Made by a program: the position numbers and the translations under genes. Shown in pieces: positions 63,994 through 64,000 of a stretch of 64,000 bases of DNA. Within the stretch, counting starts at the first letter, position 1, and the number at the start of each line of letters is the position of its first letter. Source of the DNA: CBDBBY01 sp965203215 (lineage in GTDB: Bacteria; Pseudomonadota; Alphaproteobacteria; Rhodobacterales; Rhodobacteraceae); the NCBI GenBank assembly GCA_965203215.1, contig CBDBBY010000001.1, positions 3,286,001 through 3,350,000 of the forward strand, written 5' to 3'. The notes beneath the pieces were generated by a model. It ran no database searches, was not told the DNA's origin, and saw only the letters and a list, made by a program, of their open reading frames with translations.

Positions 63994-64000
63994 AATAGCG
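63932..64000 (-). CDS. Possible C-terminal end of a gene beyond the window
   Basis: The minus-strand frame is open from the last base and ends RYFKNNRWADFLDSRACSAA then one or two Ala and TGA at 63932-63934. The composition is protein-like, but 22 residues are not enough to name a family. Confidence 0.3.
   Translation of the reverse strand, partial: RYFKNNRWADFLDSRACSAAAA

Overview
The window looks like a piece of a Pseudomonadota chromosome, possibly alphaproteobacterial. The evidence is a phenylacetyl-CoA epoxidase operon (paaABCDE), a Tat-exported sugar-binding ABC protein, a GMC oxidoreductase, and IS3/IS5/IS21/IS630 debris typical of that phylum. Secreted ankyrin proteins, two Fic proteins and many broken IS copies would suit a host-associated lifestyle, but this is inference only. 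No tRNA, rRNA or CRISPR array was recognised.

Layout. (1) Positions 1-25.8 kb form a defence-type island. It holds a DUF5131/TcmP pair, the C-terminal relic of a type I restriction HsdR with its usual YgjP-like metalloprotease, and an unrecognised two-gene unit (831-aa modular protein plus 1407-aa DUF1998-type helicase). It also holds a 1534-aa PD-(D/E)xK-STAND NTPase resembling AVAST proteins, a DUF4209/HEPN-like protein and a type III restriction pair. The methyltransferase of that pair has DPPD in place of DPPY. (2) Positions 26-34.2 kb are GC-rich and tidy: galactonate dehydratase, a DapA-family aldolase, a GMC oxidoreductase and a complete CUT1-type ABC importer arranged around a divergent promoter. 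(3) Positions 34.3-44.1 kb hold decayed genes, a Fic protein behind TTGCGCAA palindromes, two exported ankyrin proteins (one with seven 108-bp tandem repeats), several IS fragments and an HTH-ImmA/IrrE protein with a partial duplicate 4.5 kb away. (4) Positions 44.3-49.4 kb carry paaJ-paaABCDE. (5) Positions 49.4-64 kb are a second defence-type island. It holds a complete type II CBASS operon (CD-NTase, Cap2, Cap3, 2TM-SAVED effector), a convergent SIR2 pseudogene that six-frame ORF calling breaks up, and small hypothetical genes. A SIS/PfkB gene group cut by IS ends, an ABC-3C ATPase with its middle component but no visible effector, and a canonical Fic protein complete it.

How it works together. 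The paa genes open the aromatic ring of phenylacetyl-CoA and thiolyse a downstream product. The ABC importer with dgoD and the aldolase suggests uptake and Entner-Doudoroff-like breakdown of a sugar acid, with the GMC enzyme oxidising the sugar or alcohol. The islands would act against phage, but many members are broken. One IS3-family element has left ends or shrunken copies at six or more sites, and one of them supplies the stop codon of the SIS gene.

All functional calls rest on reading motifs by eye; no database search was run.
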